From Aquabacterium parvum (lineage in GTDB: Bacteria; Pseudomonadota; Gammaproteobacteria; Burkholderiales; Burkholderiaceae_C), in NCBI RefSeq assembly GCF_001447195.1, contig NZ_LFRI01000516.1, forward strand, positions 149,719-213,718: DNA of 64,000 nt. The letters run 5' to 3'. The notes beneath the pieces were generated by a model. It ran no database searches and was not told the DNA's origin. It saw nothing but the letters and a program-made list of their open reading frames with translations. Of this stretch, positions 42,423-52,040 are shown one piece after another. The first letter of the stretch is position 1. Each line of letters opens with the position of its first letter. The translations under genes and the position numbers were made by a program.

Positions 42423-45167
42423 ATGAGCCATCGCAGCCCCGACATCGCGCCCTTGAACCCACGTCGCGCCCAGCCCTGGTGGCTGCCCAGCCTGATTGCG
42501 CTGCTGGCCCTGAGCGCCTGCGCCACATCGCCTCAGCCTTCGGGCAACGCGACACCAGCCCCAACCCCAACCCCAGCTGCAGCGGCCGCCACGCCCCCGT
42601 CGCCGTCGGGTGCGCCTGCGAGCTTCGAATCCCTGACCCGAGGTGCCACGCGCAGCCCTGGCCTGCTGCCCATCTGGCGCAAGCAGGACAAGGTGTGGGT
42701 CGAGATCCCGGCCAAGCTGATCGGTCAGCCCTTGTTCCTGTCGCCCAAAATCGCCAGCGGCATTGGCGAGGGTGGCGTGCTCGGCGGCCTGATGCAAAGC
42801 CGCTGGGCCCAGGTCGGTCGGCCGCAGTGGGTGACGTTTCGGCGCGTGCAGCAGCAAGTGCAATTGCTTGCCGTGAACGCCAGCTACACCGCCGCGGCCG
42901 GCACGCCACAGGCCCGTGCGGTGGAGGCCGCCTTCTCTCCCAGCCTCATCGTCGCAGCGCCCCTGGCCAGCGCCGCCGACCCGGCCACCGGTGCCGTGCT
43001 CGTTGATGCGTCGGCCCTGTGGCTCAACGACTGGCTGGGCATCGGCGCGCACCTGCAGCGCCAGTACCGACAGGGTCACGCTTTCGACGCGCGCCAGTCT
43101 CAGGTCGTCCAGGCCCGGCAGGTGGACGGCACAACGGTGTTCGAGGTGCAACAGCATTTCGCCACCGCGTCCATCAACACCTCGCCCGGCTCCGCAGCAC
43201 CCGGCATGCCGGCGCCCGCCCTGCCCCGCACCCTGCCTGACCCGCGCAGCCTGTTCGTGCAGGTTCACCACAGCCTGAGCGCCCTGCCCGAGCAGCCCAT
43301 GCGCAAGCGCCCCGCCGACGCACGCGTGGGCTACTTCTCGACCACCGTGGTGGACTTCACGGACGACCTTTCGCGCACACCGCGCAAGCAGTACATCAGC
43401 CGCTGGCGCCTTCAAAAGCAGGACCCAGCCGCCGCACGCTCCAAGCCCGTCCAGCCCATTGTGTTCTGGCTCGACGCCAGCATCCCCGAGGCTTACCGCG
43501 CCACCATTCGCGAGGGTGTGCTGGCCTGGAACCTGGCGTTTGACGCCATTGGCTACCAGGACGCCATCGAAGTGCGCCAGGCCACGCCCGAGCAATCGGC
43601 CGACAACCTGGCCACCGGCCGCGCCTCCATCCGCTGGATGACCAACGCGCAAGCGCAGTTCGGCGCGATCGGCCCCAGCCACGTCGACCCACGCAGCGGC
43701 GAGATCCTCGACGCCGACATCGCCATCGAAAGCCTGACCGTGCGTGGCATGCGGCAACTGCGCAGTCAGTTCATGGCCGACGATGGCGATGACGCCTCGG
43801 CCTCGCCAGCCAGCGCGCAACACCATGCAGGCGACGCCTGCGAACACGGCTTGCACGCCGCCGAGCAGCTGGGCACCTGGCTGAGCCTGGCCGAGGCCGA
43901 CCGCCCAGTCGACCCCGACAGCCCCGAGGTGCAGGCATTCGTGCACGCTTATCTCAAGGATGTCGTCATGCACGAGGTGGGACACGCCTTGGGCCTGCGG
44001 CACAACTTCCGGGCCTCGCGCTGGCGCAGCACCGCCCAACTGCTGGACAAGGCACTGACCACGCGCGAAGGCAACAGCGCCTCGGTGATGGACTACGCCG
44101 CCGTCAACCTGCCGCCGCCTGGCCAAAGTGGTGGCGCACCTTTTCAGACGACACTCGGCCCCTACGATTTCTGGGCCATCGAATACGGCTACGGCGAGCT
44201 GCCCGAGTCCAACGCAGAAGCCGAACGCCAGCTGCGCGACATCGCGCGGCGCAGCGCCGACCCTCGATGGAGCAGGGCTTTGGCCTACGGCAGCGACGAG
44301 GACGAGGCCCTGGGCATCGACCCACAGGCCCTGACCTTCGACCTCGGCGACGACCCCCTCGCCTTCGCGCGCAACCGGTTCGCGCTGGCGCAGGACCTCA
44401 TCGACCGCACCGAACGACGCACTGCCACGCCCCTGGACGACGTGGACCGGCCACGCCGGGCCCTGGCGCACGCGTTGCGGGAATCGGCGCGGGGTGCGCA
44501 AGTTCTGATCCGGCAAGTGGGCGGGGTGGTGATCCGCCGCCAAGGGCCTGAGGCCAAGGCCGATGCCATCGACCCACTGCCTGCCGCGCAGCAACGCGAG
44601 GCGCTTGCCTTGTTGCTGCAGAGTTGGCTGCGTCCGCAGCCTTTGCGCGTCCCCTCTGCGTTGATGCGCCGCCTGGGCCCGGACACGCTCGACTGGGGCC
44701 CCAGCGACTTCGGCTCGATCGGCAAACCCGATGTGTCCATCGCCGATCAGCAGCTGCAGGTTCAACGCTCGGTGCTGAACCAGTTGATGGCCGATGGCCT
44801 GGCCGAGAGGCTGCTGGACAACCGAGATCGCACGCAGGACCGCGAGACGCGGCCGCTGCTGCCGCAAGAGCTGCTGCAACGCCTGCAAGACAGCGTCTGG
44901 TCGTCTGCCTCATCCCTTGAGGCCAGCGCAGCGAGCTGGCAACGCAACCTCCAGCGCGAGCACACCCTGCGCCTGGCCGCCTCGGTGTTGCGCCCGGCCA
45001 GCGCACGCGCCGACGTGCGCGCAGCCCAACGCACCGCCGCCCAAAGCCTGCTGAACCTGTTGCAACAAGCGCCAGGCCGCAGCGCAGAAGACCGTGCCCA
45101 CCGGCAGGGCTGCATGGAGACGCTGCGCGCTGCGCTCTCGGCGCCTTTGGTGCAGCAAGGGCTGTGA
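42423..45167 (+). CDS. Secreted lipoprotein zinc metalloprotease (DUF5117/DUF4953 type)
   Basis: 914 aa. N-terminal signal with lipobox LLALSAC (Cys near residue 35), then a Pro/Thr/Ala-rich linker, then a long domain that starts at LPIWRKQDKVWVEIP. The metzincin-like zinc site is HEVGHALGLRHNF (near residue 520), preceded by VVMHE and followed by a Met-turn candidate SVMDYAAVN. The C-terminal ~350 residues are helical and lack obvious motifs. The layout matches the large bacterial zinc-dependent metalloproteases carrying DUF5117 and DUF5118 modules. Likely anchored in the outer membrane; substrate unknown. It stands alone between two terminator-like regions. Confidence 0.85.
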   Translation: MSHRSPDIAPLNPRRAQPWWLPSLIALLALSACATSPQPSGNATPAPTPTPAAAAATPPSPSGAPASFESLTRGATRSPGLLPIWRKQDKVWVEIPAKLIGQPLFLSPKIASGIGEGGVLGGLMQSRWAQVGRPQWVTFRRVQQQVQLLAVNASYTAAAGTPQARAVEAAFSPSLIVAAPLASAADPATGAVLVDASALWLNDWLGIGAHLQRQYRQGHAFDARQSQVVQARQVDGTTVFEVQQHFATASINTSPGSAAPGMPAPALPRTLPDPRSLFVQVHHSLSALPEQPMRKRPADARVGYFSTTVVDFTDDLSRTPRKQYISRWRLQKQDPAAARSKPVQPIVFWLDASIPEAYRATIREGVLAWNLAFDAIGYQDAIEVRQATPEQSADNLATGRASIRWMTNAQAQFGAIGPSHVDPRSGEILDADIAIESLTVRGMRQLRSQFMADDGDDASASPASAQHHAGDACEHGLHAAEQLGTWLSLAEADRPVDPDSPEVQAFVHAYLKDVVMHEVGHALGLRHNFRASRWRSTAQLLDKALTTREGNSASVMDYAAVNLPPPGQSGGAPFQTTLGPYDFWAIEYGYGELPESNAEAERQLRDIARRSADPRWSRALAYGSDEDEALGIDPQALTFDLGDDPLAFARNRFALAQDLIDRTERRTATPLDDVDRPRRALAHALRESARGAQVLIRQVGGVVIRRQGPEAKADAIDPLPAAQQREALALLLQSWLRPQPLRVPSALMRRLGPDTLDWGPSDFGSIGKPDVSIADQQLQVQRSVLNQLMADGLAERLLDNRDRTQDRETRPLLPQELLQRLQDSVWSSASSLEASAASWQRNLQREHTLRLAASVLRPASARADVRAAQRTAAQSLLNLLQQAPGRSAEDRAHRQGCMETLRAALSAPLVQQGL

Positions 45168-45270
45168 AGGCGAAGCGAAGAGGCGCCCAGGGCACCATGT
45201 CCCGCTCCAGCTGCGCAGCATCCAGCCCCAGACACCCGCTCAGGGGCCCACTACCAGGGGAAATGCGCGT

Positions 45271-45309
45271 GGCGACCTTGGGAGTCGCCGCGTTGACATG
45301 ACAATGTCA
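45271..45309 (+). other. Paired inverted repeats upstream of the helicase gene
   Basis: GGCGAC-N7-GTCGCC (45271-45289), then the exact palindrome TGACAT-GACA-ATGTCA (45294-45309), ending 16 bp before the helicase ATG. The second is the size of a dimeric regulator site. It is not a LexA box by sequence. Confidence 0.35.
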
Positions 45310-45325
45310 GGCTGAGCGCGCGACC

Positions 45326-47443
45326 ATGGACCCCAACGAACTCCCCCACCTTTTCTCTGCCACCGGCCCCCTGGCCCGGGCGTTCGACGGCTACTGCGAA
45401 CGCCGCGAACAAATCGAGATGGCTCAGGCTGTGCAAGCCGCCATCCGCGACGCCAGCACCGTCGTGCTCGAAGCGGGCACCGGCGTCGGCAAGACGGCGG
45501 CCTACCTCGTGCCAGCCCTGGTCGAAGGCGGCAAGGTCATCGTCTCGACCGGCACCAAGGCCCTGCAGGACCAGCTCTTTCACCGCGACCTGCCCGCTGT
45601 GCGCGACGCCTTGGGGCTCCCCGTCAAGGTGGCCCTGCTCAAGGGTCGCAGCAACTACCTGTGCTGGCACCACCTTGACCGCAGCAACCAGGACGCCACC
45701 CTGCTGAGCAGCAAGCAGGAAGTGCGAGACCTATCGGCCATCAACCGCTTCGCGCCGCTGAGCAGCACGGGCGACAAGGCCGAGTGCACCAGCGTGCCCG
45801 AGCACGCCCCGATCTGGGCACGGGTCACGTCCACGCGCGAGAACTGTCTGGGCAGCGACTGCCCCCGCTACGCCGACTGCTTCGTCGTCAAGGCGCGCCG
45901 CGAAGCGCAGGACGCCGACGTCGTCGTGGTCAACCACCACCTCTTCTTTGCCGACCTGATGCTGCGCGAAGAAGGCGTGCCCGAGCTGCTGCCCAACGCC
46001 CAGACCATCGTCTTCGACGAAGCCCACCAGTTGCCCGACACGGCCACGCTGTTCTTTGGCGAGACGGTGTCCACCGCGCAGGTGCTCGACCTGGTGCGCG
46101 ACACGCTCGCCATCGGCCAGGCGCAGGCCCGCGACGCGGCCAAGTGGAACGACATCCTGGCGCCGGTCGAGCGCGCCGCACGCGACCTGCGCCTGTGCTT
46201 CGGCCCGCAGTTGCAACGCTTGTCACTGCCGCAACTCAGCCCGGACAACCTGCTCATGCCCACGCTGGCCGAGCTGCAGGACAAGCTGCTGGCCCTGCGC
46301 GAGGTGCTCGAGGAAGCGGCCCAGCGCGGCCCGGACCTCGCCAACCTGCACCGCCGCTGCAACGACCTGATTCAGCGCCTCAAGGCATGGGGTGCGCCTG
46401 AGCGCGCCCACGAGCCTGAGCTGTGCTGGATCGACGTGGCCAGCCATGGCGTGCAGCTTCACCGCACGCCCATCTCGGTGGCCGATGTGTTCCGCCGCCA
46501 GCGCCTCGGACTCGATGCCTCATCGCCCAACGACGAGGCCGAATTCGTCGACGCGTTCGCCAAGGCCGAGACGACGGCATCAGCGGACGAAGTCAGCGAG
46601 GACGACGATGAAGAACACGACCTGCAAGCGCTGATGTCTGGTCGAGCCGATGCCCCAGACACCGAGCAGGAAAAGCCACAAGCGCCCCCCCGCCGCGCCT
46701 GGGTTTTCACGTCGGCCACGCTCGCCGTCAAGAACGACTTCCGCCACTTCACCGAAGCGCTGGGCCTGGAAGACGCCGCCTGCGCCTCGTGGGCCAGCCC
46801 CTACGACTACCCCTCGCAGGCCATGCTGTACGTGCCCGCCGGCCTGCCACTGCCCAACGACCCCACGCACACGGATGCCGTGGTGGACGCCGCCCTGCCA
46901 CTCATCCGGGCCAACCGGGGTCGTGCGTTCGTGTTGTGCACCAGCCTGCGCGCCGTGGCCCGCGCAGCCGAGCGCCTCAAGCAGGCCTTCCTGGCCGCAG
47001 GCGATCCGTTCCCAGTGCTGCAGCAAGGCGAAGCGCCCCGCCCTACCCTGCTCGACGACTTCCGACGCACCGGCAACGCGGTGCTCGTGGGCAGCCACAG
47101 CTTCTGGGAAGGCATCGACGTCAAGGGCGATGCGCTCACGCTGGTGGTCATCGACAAGCTTCCCTTTGCACCGCCCGACGACCCGGTGCTGGCCAAACGC
47201 CTGGAGATGCTCACCCAGGCCGGCGGCAACGCCTTCATGTCGCACCAGGTGCCCCAGGCCATCATCGCGCTCAAGCAAGGTGCTGGCCGCCTCATCCGCT
47301 CGGAGACCGACCGTGGCGTGCTCATGATCTGCGACACGCGCCTGATCGACAAGCCCTACGGCCGCCGAATCTGGCAAAGCCTGCCGCCCATGAAGCGAAC
47401 CCGCGCCGAAGCCGATGTCGTTGCCTTCCTGGAGACGCTGTGA
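45326..47443 (+). CDS. DinG/YoaA-family Fe-S DNA helicase
   Basis: 705 aa, superfamily 2 XPD-like 5'-3' helicase. Walker A EAGTGVGKTAAYLVPA (residues ~48-63), motif Ia STGTKALQDQL, and the Fe-S cluster cysteines in NYLCWHH and ENCLGSDCPRYADCF. The Walker B box is DEAH (IVFDEAHQLPDTA). Motifs in the second half: SATLAVKN, LVGSHSFWEGIDVKGDALTL, and QGAGRLIRSETDRG with the arginine finger. An acidic stretch near residues 415-440 (SEDDDEEHD) is inserted. No N-terminal exonuclease domain. YoaA-like enzymes help resolve stalled or damaged forks. Its stop overlaps the start of a Crp/Fnr gene. Confidence 0.92.
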   Translation: MDPNELPHLFSATGPLARAFDGYCERREQIEMAQAVQAAIRDASTVVLEAGTGVGKTAAYLVPALVEGGKVIVSTGTKALQDQLFHRDLPAVRDALGLPVKVALLKGRSNYLCWHHLDRSNQDATLLSSKQEVRDLSAINRFAPLSSTGDKAECTSVPEHAPIWARVTSTRENCLGSDCPRYADCFVVKARREAQDADVVVVNHHLFFADLMLREEGVPELLPNAQTIVFDEAHQLPDTATLFFGETVSTAQVLDLVRDTLAIGQAQARDAAKWNDILAPVERAARDLRLCFGPQLQRLSLPQLSPDNLLMPTLAELQDKLLALREVLEEAAQRGPDLANLHRRCNDLIQRLKAWGAPERAHEPELCWIDVASHGVQLHRTPISVADVFRRQRLGLDASSPNDEAEFVDAFAKAETTASADEVSEDDDEEHDLQALMSGRADAPDTEQEKPQAPPRRAWVFTSATLAVKNDFRHFTEALGLEDAACASWASPYDYPSQAMLYVPAGLPLPNDPTHTDAVVDAALPLIRANRGRAFVLCTSLRAVARAAERLKQAFLAAGDPFPVLQQGEAPRPTLLDDFRRTGNAVLVGSHSFWEGIDVKGDALTLVVIDKLPFAPPDDPVLAKRLEMLTQAGGNAFMSHQVPQAIIALKQGAGRLIRSETDRGVLMICDTRLIDKPYGRRIWQSLPPMKRTRAEADVVAFLETL

Positions 47444-48096
47444 GCGCCGCTCCTGCCCACATCCCCGCAGCCGAGTGGCAGGCCTTCGTCACCGGCATGA
47501 ACGCGCTGTCGCCCTTGAACGATGAAGACCTTGCCGACGCCGCCGCGCTTTGTCAGCGCTTGAGCCTGGACAAGGGCCAGGCCCTGTTGCGCGCAGGCGA
47601 GCAGGCCAGCCTGGTGGGCTTCGTGGTGTCAGGTGGCCTGCGTGAACACTACGTGCTGGCCGACGGGGGGGAGCGCACCAAGGGCTTCAGCCTGCCCGGC
47701 TGGTTCGCCGGCTCGCTCTCGGACCTCATCAGTGGCGATGTCTCCAAGGTGTGGATCGAGGCAGCAGCGCCCACGGTGCTGCTCACCCTGCCCTGGACCG
47801 ACGTTCGCCGCTGGCAGGAGAGCCGTCCGGCCTGGACGCGCTTTGGCTGGCGCGTGGCCGAGCGGCTCTACATGATGAAGGTCGAGCGCGAATACGAACT
47901 GCTGGCAATGGACGCCGCCGCTCGCTTGCACGCCACGCTGGCGCGCTGGCCCACGCTGGAGCAGGTGTTCTCGCAGCGTGACATCGCTTCTTATGTGGGC
48001 GTCACGCCCGTGCACCTGAGTCGACTGAGGACGTCGAAATCGACGGGGCAGGCCAAGGCAGGGTTGCCAGCGCCAGGAAGCCCCCCATCACGTTGA
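47440..48096 (+). CDS. Crp/Fnr-type transcriptional regulator
   Basis: 218 aa from a GTG that overlaps the helicase stop (GTGA). N-terminal cyclic-nucleotide-binding-like jelly roll (~30-140; GQALLRAGEQASLVGFVVSG, LPGWFAGSLSDLISGD) without a clear cAMP phosphate cassette, dimer helix (RLYMMKVEREYELLAM), and a C-terminal helix-turn-helix FSQRDIASYVGVTPVHLSRLR. No Fe-S cysteines, so neither classic Fnr nor Crp. After the recognition helix the frame runs ~20 low-quality residues (KSTGQAKAGLPAPGSPP) that overlap the convergent membrane-protein gene by 95 bp. The natural C-terminus may have been replaced at this junction. Ligand unknown. Confidence 0.8.
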   Translation: MSAAPAHIPAAEWQAFVTGMNALSPLNDEDLADAAALCQRLSLDKGQALLRAGEQASLVGFVVSGGLREHYVLADGGERTKGFSLPGWFAGSLSDLISGDVSKVWIEAAAPTVLLTLPWTDVRRWQESRPAWTRFGWRVAERLYMMKVEREYELLAMDAAARLHATLARWPTLEQVFSQRDIASYVGVTPVHLSRLRTSKSTGQAKAGLPAPGSPPSR

Positions 48097-48781
48097 TCAG
48101 CTTGAGCCAGCCCAGCGCCTCGCCCACACCCGGTGTCGCCGCCAGGGCCAGCGCTGCGGCCCCCACCGGCAACTGCCAGGCGATCAAACTGATGCGAAAC
48201 AGCCGCCAGGGCAAGGCGTCGAACCACAGCGCCACGCCCAAGAGGCAAAAGGCCACGTGGCCCACCAACCACTTCACCGAACTCAGCCATTCACGCGACA
48301 CCATGGTGTCGTGGCCGATGGCCTGGCCTTGCTCGACCGCGTGCAGCAGGCTGAGCACGTGGTGGTTCTCGATGGCGTCCAGCAGGCCAACGGCCACAGC
48401 CATGCCGACGACCCATGGCCCGAGCGCGTGGATGCGCGCTGCGGCCGGCGCGCGGGCTCGCAAGCGCTGCACCAGCAGCAGCGTGGTCGCCACGTAACAC
48501 GCGATGAACACGTCGTCGAACACGGTCAGCCACCGCAGGTGCTGGGCATGGGCCAGGAAAGACTCGGCCCAGAAAGACGGCGACGAAACGCGCTCGAAGT
48601 GCTGCACGTTCAGGCCCGTGGCCCACGACAAGCTCAGCATGGCCAGCAGGCAAAGGGCGCTGGCTGCGGCGAAGGCTCGCATCAGTGTGAGCGAGGGCGC
48701 GGTGGCCAAGGCATCGACCCCGGTTGAAGCCGGGGGCCTGGCACCTTCAAGGGGTGGTTGGTTGATGGCAAGGGAAGGCAT
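48002..48781 (-). CDS. Uncharacterised membrane protein convergent with the Crp/Fnr gene
   Basis: 259 aa with about six hydrophobic helices (for example AAASALCLLAMLSLSWATG, PWVVGMAVAVGLLDAI, LVGHVAFCLLGVALWF, PVGAAALALAATPG), after a ~35-residue soluble N-terminus. I recognise no family. Possible functional residues are clustered His (ENHHVLSLLHAV). The 3' end overlaps the Crp/Fnr gene by 95 bp, so the two transcripts are antisense over both C-termini. The 137-bp gap upstream of its ATG shows no other gene and would hold its promoter. Confidence 0.7.
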   Translation of the reverse strand: MPSLAINQPPLEGARPPASTGVDALATAPSLTLMRAFAAASALCLLAMLSLSWATGLNVQHFERVSSPSFWAESFLAHAQHLRWLTVFDDVFIACYVATTLLLVQRLRARAPAAARIHALGPWVVGMAVAVGLLDAIENHHVLSLLHAVEQGQAIGHDTMVSREWLSSVKWLVGHVAFCLLGVALWFDALPWRLFRISLIAWQLPVGAAALALAATPGVGEALGWLKLINVMGGFLALATLPWPAPSISTSSVDSGARA

Positions 48782-48918
48782 GCGTGACTCCTGTTCAAAA
48801 TGGGAGTCCGCAGTCTGGCCGGCTGGGCCCGCCGGCGCATTAACCCATGTTCACGCTGGCAGCGTCGTCACCACCAACGCATCGAGTGCAGCGATCACGG
48901 CGCCGACCACGGCGCCAA

Positions 48919-49809
<891 letters not shown>

Positions 49810-50634
49810 TCAGTAGCTGTGCACGGCTTCATCGGGGAAGCTGCCATCCTTGACGGCGGCCACGTAGCGGCGCACGGCGTCATCGGCCGTGCCACCTTCG
49901 GCGGCGAAGTTGCGCACGAAGCGCGGCAGCTTGCCACGCGTGAAATGCAGCATGTCGTGCAGCACCAGCACCTGGCCGGCCGTGGCGCTGCCCGCGCCGA
50001 TGCCGATCGTCATCAAACCCGGGTTGTCGGCCTGCACCTGGGCGGCCACGGCAGAAGGCATGAGCTCGAGCACCATCATGGCGGCGCCGGCTTCAGTCAG
50101 TTCCTTGGCGTGGCGACGCATCGTGTCCGCGCCGGCCTGGTCGCGGCCCTGGATGCGGTAGCCGCCCAGCGCGTGCACGCTTTGCGGAGTCAGGCCCAGG
50201 TGGGCACACACGGGTATGCCGCGCTCGGTCAGGAAGTGCACGGTCTCGGCCGTCCAGCCACCGCCTTCGAGCTTGACCATGTGTGCGCCGGCCTGCATCA
50301 AGGCCACGCTGCTGCGCAAGGCCTGTTCGCGACTCTCTTGGTAACTGCCAAAGGGCAGGTCGCCGATGACCCATGCCGTGCGGTTGCCCCGCACCACGCA
50401 GCGCGTGTGATAGGCCATCTCGTCGATGCTCACGGGCACGGTGCTGCTGTGCCCCTGCACGAGCATGCCCAGCGAGTCGCCCACCAGGATGCAATCGACA
50501 CCGGCCTCATCGACCAGGCGCGCGAAGGTGGCGTCATAAGCCGTGAGCATGGTGATCTTCTCGCCCTTGGTGTGCATCTCGCGCAGGCGGTGCAGCGTCA
50601 CGGGTTTGCGGGCGGACTCGACGGCGGTGTTCAT
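49810..50634 (-). CDS. panB: 3-methyl-2-oxobutanoate hydroxymethyltransferase
   Basis: First committed step of pantothenate synthesis, adding a hydroxymethyl group from methylene-THF. 274 aa from the ATG at 50634, which has GAGGAGA upstream; the frame reaching 50706 is rejected. Signatures: [37 protein letters not shown] with metal-binding Asp, [19 protein letters not shown], and [15 protein letters not shown]. The operon is panB-panC. Its product feeds CoA synthesis together with coaD, about 30 kb to the left. Confidence 0.96.
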   Translation of the reverse strand: MNTAVESARKPVTLHRLREMHTKGEKITMLTAYDATFARLVDEAGVDCILVGDSLGMLVQGHSSTVPVSIDEMAYHTRCVVRGNRTAWVIGDLPFGSYQESREQALRSSVALMQAGAHMVKLEGGGWTAETVHFLTERGIPVCAHLGLTPQSVHALGGYRIQGRDQAGADTMRRHAKELTEAGAAMMVLELMPSAVAAQVQADNPGLMTIGIGAGSATAGQVLVLHDMLHFTRGKLPRFVRNFAAEGGTADDAVRRYVAAVKDGSFPDEAVHSY

Positions 50635-50723
50635 CTCATGTCTCCTCGGCGGGTGCGGCTTCGCGGGTGCGAAGGTGGGCGCCATGGTGGCTGACCTCTG
50701 CCGCAAGTGGCGCCGATTCTAAG

Positions 50724-50783
50724 GTGGTGAACGTCACCACGCTGACGCCAGCGTCATGTGTCCGATCCGCCTATGATTCGGAC
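50724..50783. promoter_or_regulatory. Cluster of three inverted repeats in the panB/sugar-dehydrogenase divergent gap
   Basis: Repeat 1: GTGGTGA-ACG-TCACCAC (50724-50740), perfect 7-bp arms. Repeat 2: TGACGC-CA-GCGTCA (50743-50756), perfect. Repeat 3: GTCCGA-N12-TCGGAC (50760-50783), enclosing TATGAT (50772-50777), a good -10 for the rightward gene. The arrangement looks like stacked operators over a promoter. The regulator is unknown. Confidence 0.5.
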
Positions 50784-50819
50784 ATCCCTGGCGCCACAGC
50801 TGTCCTGCATCCCTCCGCC

Positions 50820-52019
50820 ATGATTCGACGCTTTTTCACCATCCCCATCGTTGTCACCACGGCCCTGCTCGCTGCGGCCATGGGGTGTGCACTCACCGGC
50901 AGTTGCGGCAGCGTCTCTGAGGTGCAAGCCCGTCTCCTGGATGGCCTCAAGGTGGTCACCGTTGCACGCGACCTCGACCACCCCTGGGGCCTGACCTTCC
51001 TGCCCGATGGCAAAGCGCTGATCACGGAAAAAGGCGGCCGCATGCGCCTGGTCGCGCTGACGGGGCAACAAGCGCCCCAAGTGATCGAAGGTTTGCCACC
51101 TGTTCGCGACGAAGGCCAAGGTGGCCTGCTCGACGTCGCGCTGGACCCCGATTACACGAATCAGCCCTGGGTCTACTGGAGCTACAGCGAAGCAGGCACA
51201 GGCCCGGAGGCGCGGCTCAGCGGCACGGCCGTCGCGCGCGGTCAGATCAAGGACGGCCGCATGGCTCAGGTCGAGGTGATCTACCGCCAAAGGCCCAAGG
51301 TCGAAGGCAGCGGGCACTTCGGCTCGCGCCTGGTGTTCGCACGGGACAAGACGCTGTTCATCACCCTGGGTGAGCGCCAGAAGGACCAGCCTTCGAAACC
51401 GGGGCGCGATCACGCACAGAACGTGGCCTCGGCACTTGGCAAGGTCGTGCGCATCCAGCGCGATAGCGGCATCCCCAACGACAACCCCCGCTTTGCCGGC
51501 GCTGGCGCCTTGCCGGAGCTTTGGAGCATCGGCCATCGCAACCCGCAGGGGGCCGCGCTTCACCCTGCCACGGGCGAGCTCTGGATCACGGAACATGGGC
51601 CCCAAGGTGGTGACGAGGTCAACCGCGTGCTGCCTGGTCGCAACCACGGCTGGCCGCTGGCGAGCGATGGCTGCCCCTATGGCAGCCTGCCAACGGAGTC
51701 ATGCCGCGTCAACGGTGGGCGCCACGCACCCGACTTCGAGCCCCCTCTGACGACCTGGGTGCCTTGGTCGATCGCACCCAGCGGCCTGGCCTTCAACACA
51801 GGCAAGCGCTACCCAGGGTGGGAAGGTCAGCTGTTCAGTGGCTCGCTCAAGGGTGAAGCCGTCTGGCGCATGACACTGGACGGCAACCGCATCGTCGATC
51901 GGGAGCCCTTGCTCAAGGGCCGCATCGGCCGCATCCGCGATGTGCGCATGGGACCGGACGGCTGGCTTTACCTGCTGACCGATGGCGATGGCGGCAGGCT
52001 GATCCGACTGGAGCGCTGA
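50820..52019 (+). CDS. PQQ-dependent aldose sugar dehydrogenase (YliI type)
   Basis: 399 aa with an N-terminal export signal (IPIVVTTALLAAAMGC, a possible lipobox at Cys ~21). It is a six-bladed beta-propeller of the soluble glucose/sorbosone dehydrogenase family: LDHPWGLTFLPDGKALITEK, GQGGLLDVALDPDY, HFGSRLVFARDKTLFITLGER, HRNPQGAALHPATGELWITEHGPQGGDEV and PSGLAFNTG. Conserved His and Arg for PQQ and Ca2+ are visible. E. coli YliI oxidises aldoses broadly; PQQ synthesis genes are not in this window. Divergent from panB behind a set of palindromes. Confidence 0.85.
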   Translation: MIRRFFTIPIVVTTALLAAAMGCALTGSCGSVSEVQARLLDGLKVVTVARDLDHPWGLTFLPDGKALITEKGGRMRLVALTGQQAPQVIEGLPPVRDEGQGGLLDVALDPDYTNQPWVYWSYSEAGTGPEARLSGTAVARGQIKDGRMAQVEVIYRQRPKVEGSGHFGSRLVFARDKTLFITLGERQKDQPSKPGRDHAQNVASALGKVVRIQRDSGIPNDNPRFAGAGALPELWSIGHRNPQGAALHPATGELWITEHGPQGGDEVNRVLPGRNHGWPLASDGCPYGSLPTESCRVNGGRHAPDFEPPLTTWVPWSIAPSGLAFNTGKRYPGWEGQLFSGSLKGEAVWRMTLDGNRIVDREPLLKGRIGRIRDVRMGPDGWLYLLTDGDGGRLIRLER

Positions 52020-52040
52020 GGCACGCGCCCACCGCTTGTT

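Noticed and set aside
45294..45309. LexA/SOS box upstream of the DinG-like helicase
   Set aside because: The palindrome TGACAT-GACA-ATGTCA has neither the CTG-N10-CAG form nor its spacing.
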